DNA of 7,220 bases from CALAED01 sp937891035 (GTDB lineage Bacteria > Actinomycetota > Actinomycetes > Streptosporangiales > Streptosporangiaceae), in assembly GCA_035642125.1 (NCBI GenBank), contig DASQSZ010000015.1, positions 1 to 7,220 of the forward strand. Reading direction: 5' to 3'. Under the pieces are notes generated by a model. The model was not told the DNA's origin. It did no database searches and saw nothing but the letters and a program-made list of their open reading frames with translations. Below, one piece after another: positions 5,991-7,220 of this stretch. A program made the translations under genes and the position numbers. Position 1 is the stretch's first letter. Every line of letters starts with the position of its first letter.

Positions 5991-6340
5991 GGTGAACGCG
6001 CCGCCCCCGCGTCCCCCGCGTTGCCCGCTGTGACCGCCGCCGGCACGCTTGCGCGGCCGGGATCGCCGCCGTCGCGCACCCGCGCAAGGGGCAGGGCACC
6101 GCGCCCCCCGGGCCCCGCGGCGAGGGGTACGGGCGGCGCCGAGAGCGCCCGATGCCGCTCCCTTCGAGCTGTCAAACCCCTGTCTGAGCTGTGAAGGCGT
6201 CGGTCAGACTTATCGCATAAGATCCGTTAAATCACGCCGAGCGGGCATGACGATCGGCGGGTTAGGGCGCAACCGACCGCGCCGGCCCGCAACGGCCCGG
6301 AGGCCGGACGAGTCGGCACGTTGATGTTAAGTGCATTGAT
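5991..6340. other. Gene-free GC-rich spacer before pstS
   Basis: I see no credible gene: open frames here lack ribosome binding sites and have Arg/Pro/Ala-rich low-information translations. Structure seen: CTTGCGCGG (6048-6056) pairs with CCGCGCAAG (6080-6088) across 23 bases, and GAGCTGT is repeated directly at 6166-6172 and 6186-6192 (20 bases apart). CGCCGA and TCGGCG near 6237-6264 are also inverted. These may be leader or operator elements, or simply reflect base composition. Confidence 0.4.
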
Positions 6341-6347
6341 GGTCTTC

Positions 6348-6380
6348 GTTCATCTTGAGTTCACTTATGGCGTTTTGCAT
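6348..6380 (+). promoter_or_regulatory. PHO box (PhoP-binding direct repeats) for pstS
   Basis: GTTCATC (6348-6354) and GTTCACT (6359-6365) are spaced exactly 11 bases apart, with a weaker third unit GCGTTTT at 6370. Streptomyces PhoP binds 11-base direct repeats with a GTTCACC-like core, and pstS is a classic target. A possible -10, TATACG, is at 6402-6407. pstS is therefore predicted to be induced under phosphate limitation by PhoR-PhoP. Confidence 0.75.
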
Positions 6381-6444
6381 GTCTTGGACGACGGCGTTCC
6401 ATATACGGCGATTCCTGCGGCGCCGCCGCGGGCCGACACCAGAT

Positions 6445-6450
6445 AAGGGA
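6445..6450 (+). promoter_or_regulatory. Ribosome binding site for pstS
   Basis: AAGGGA is placed 9 bases before GTG 6460. It favours that start over ATG 6484, which would remove the Arg-Arg n-region of the lipoprotein signal. Confidence 0.6.
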
Positions 6451-6459
6451 AACGACAAG

Positions 6460-7220
6460 GTGAGCATCCCATTGCGTAGATCAATGCGCTCCGCGACGGT
6501 TGCGGTGGCGCTGACCGGGGCGCTGGTCGCCTGTGGCGGTGGCTCCGATGACGGCGGTGGCGGTGCCGGCCAAGGGGGAGGCCAGCAGCAGCTGTCGGGC
6601 ACGATCAAGATCGATGGATCGAGCACCGTCGCCCCGTTGACCACGGTCGCCTCGGAGCTGTTCCAAGAGGAGCAGGGCCGCGTCCAGGTCCCTGTCGGCA
6701 CGTCGGGCACCGGCGGCGGGTTCGAGAAGTTCTGCAACGGCGAGACCGACATCTCCGACGCGTCCCGTCCGATCGAGGACGACGAGAAGGCCGCCTGCCA
6801 GAGCAAGAGCATCGCCTATTCGGAGTTCCAGGTCGCCAACGACGCGCTCACCGTAGTGGTGAGCAAGAGCAACACCTGGGCGAAGTGCCTGACCGTCGAC
6901 CAGCTCAAGAAGATCTGGCAGAAGGGTTCCAAGGTCAACAACTGGAACCAGGTCGACCCGCAGTTCCCGAACGAGCCGCTGAAGCTCTTCGGCGCGGGCA
7001 CCGACTCGGGCACCTTTGACTACTTCACCGAGGCCATCAACGGCGAAGAGGGCAACAGCCGCAGCGACTACCAGCCCACCGAGGACGACAACGTCACCGT
7101 GCAGGGCGTGTCCGGCTCCAGGGGCGGCCTGGGTTACTTCGGCTTCTCCTACTACGAGGAGAACTCGAGCAAGCTGAACGCCGTGCAGATCGACGGTGGC
7201 GACGGCTGCGTGACGCCCAG
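6460..7220 (+). CDS. pstS: Phosphate-binding lipoprotein PstS, 3' end outside window
   Basis: This is the substrate-binding component of the high-affinity phosphate ABC transporter PstSCAB, anchored on the outer face of the membrane. The first 253 residues are present. An n-region with LRRSMR, a hydrophobic core and the lipobox LVAC (lipidated Cys25) form a type II signal; a Gly/Gln-rich linker follows to about residue 46. Phosphate-binding signatures follow in family order: IDGSSTVAPL (51-60), GTSGTGGGF (80-88), ETDISDASRPI (95-105) and GAGTDSGTFDYF (178-189). Later, SGSRGGLGYFGFSYYEEN is typical of the family. Cysteines at 92, 113 and 143, with one near the edge, may form disulfides. GTG 6460 is chosen for its AAGGGA site and intact signal peptide. 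A PHO box lies upstream. pstC, pstA and pstB would be expected beyond the right edge. Confidence 0.96.
   Translation, partial: MSIPLRRSMRSATVAVALTGALVACGGGSDDGGGGAGQGGGQQQLSGTIKIDGSSTVAPLTTVASELFQEEQGRVQVPVGTSGTGGGFEKFCNGETDISDASRPIEDDEKAACQSKSIAYSEFQVANDALTVVVSKSNTWAKCLTVDQLKKIWQKGSKVNNWNQVDPQFPNEPLKLFGAGTDSGTFDYFTEAINGEEGNSRSDYQPTEDDNVTVQGVSGSRGGLGYFGFSYYEENSSKLNAVQIDGGDGCVTP

Noticed and set aside
5788..6099. 103-codon minus-strand open frame downstream of the esterase-family gene
   Set aside because: It runs through the terminator hairpin and the inverted repeat, has no ribosome binding site, and is Arg/Pro-rich with no features.
6327..6812. 161-codon minus-strand open frame overlapping the pstS start
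   Set aside because: It lies over the PHO box, the pstS ribosome binding site and the lipoprotein signal; its translation is low-complexity Pro/Ser-rich.
1..7220. CRISPR arrays, tRNA or rRNA genes, complete insertion sequences, integrase
   Set aside because: I found no regularly spaced repeats, no tRNA cloverleaf pattern, no rRNA-like sequence, and no transposase or integrase motif such as DDE or a tyrosine recombinase signature.

Overview
The window looks like chromosomal DNA of a high-GC actinomycete. Most genes are GC-rich, starts are often GTG or TTG, the P450 and PstS sequences are of actinobacterial type, and a Streptomyces-style PHO box lies before pstS. There are four intact or edge-truncated genes: an integral membrane protein, a cytochrome P450, a Tat-exported erythromycin-esterase-family protein, and PstS, which runs off the right edge. 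Three further coding traces are broken.

Layout. Positions 1-676 (minus) hold a decayed coding region of alpha-helical character, readable only by switching frames. Positions 716-1810 (minus) encode a membrane protein with about ten helices, with a palindrome just upstream of its start. Positions 1811-2220 contain a second broken coding trace (plus). Positions 2291-3520 (plus) encode a P450 with a TTGACA promoter in front. Convergent to it, 3543-4205 (minus) is a clearly lower-GC gene of unknown family with a good ribosome binding site and an in-frame TGA at codon 57. A divergent promoter region with dyad symmetries (4206-4423) separates it from the esterase-family gene (4424-5791, plus), which ends at a strong hairpin terminator. 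A gene-free stretch of about 630 bases follows; it holds a near-perfect 18-bp inverted repeat, smaller hairpins and the PHO box that should drive pstS (6460 to the edge).

How the genes relate. No multi-gene operon lies fully inside the window; each intact gene appears to have its own promoter. PstS is the lipoprotein of the phosphate ABC transporter and is normally first in pstSCAB, so those genes probably follow beyond the edge. The P450 has no redox partner in the window, and nothing in the sequence links it to the esterase-family protein. The 1-4200 part has the character of accessory or decaying chromosome, while the pst end is core.

The most curious signal is the TGA-interrupted gene: a 6-bp hairpin with a GGTCTG loop begins 15 bases after the TGA, which superficially matches a bacterial SECIS element. 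A simple nonsense mutation (for example TGG to TGA) is the more likely explanation.
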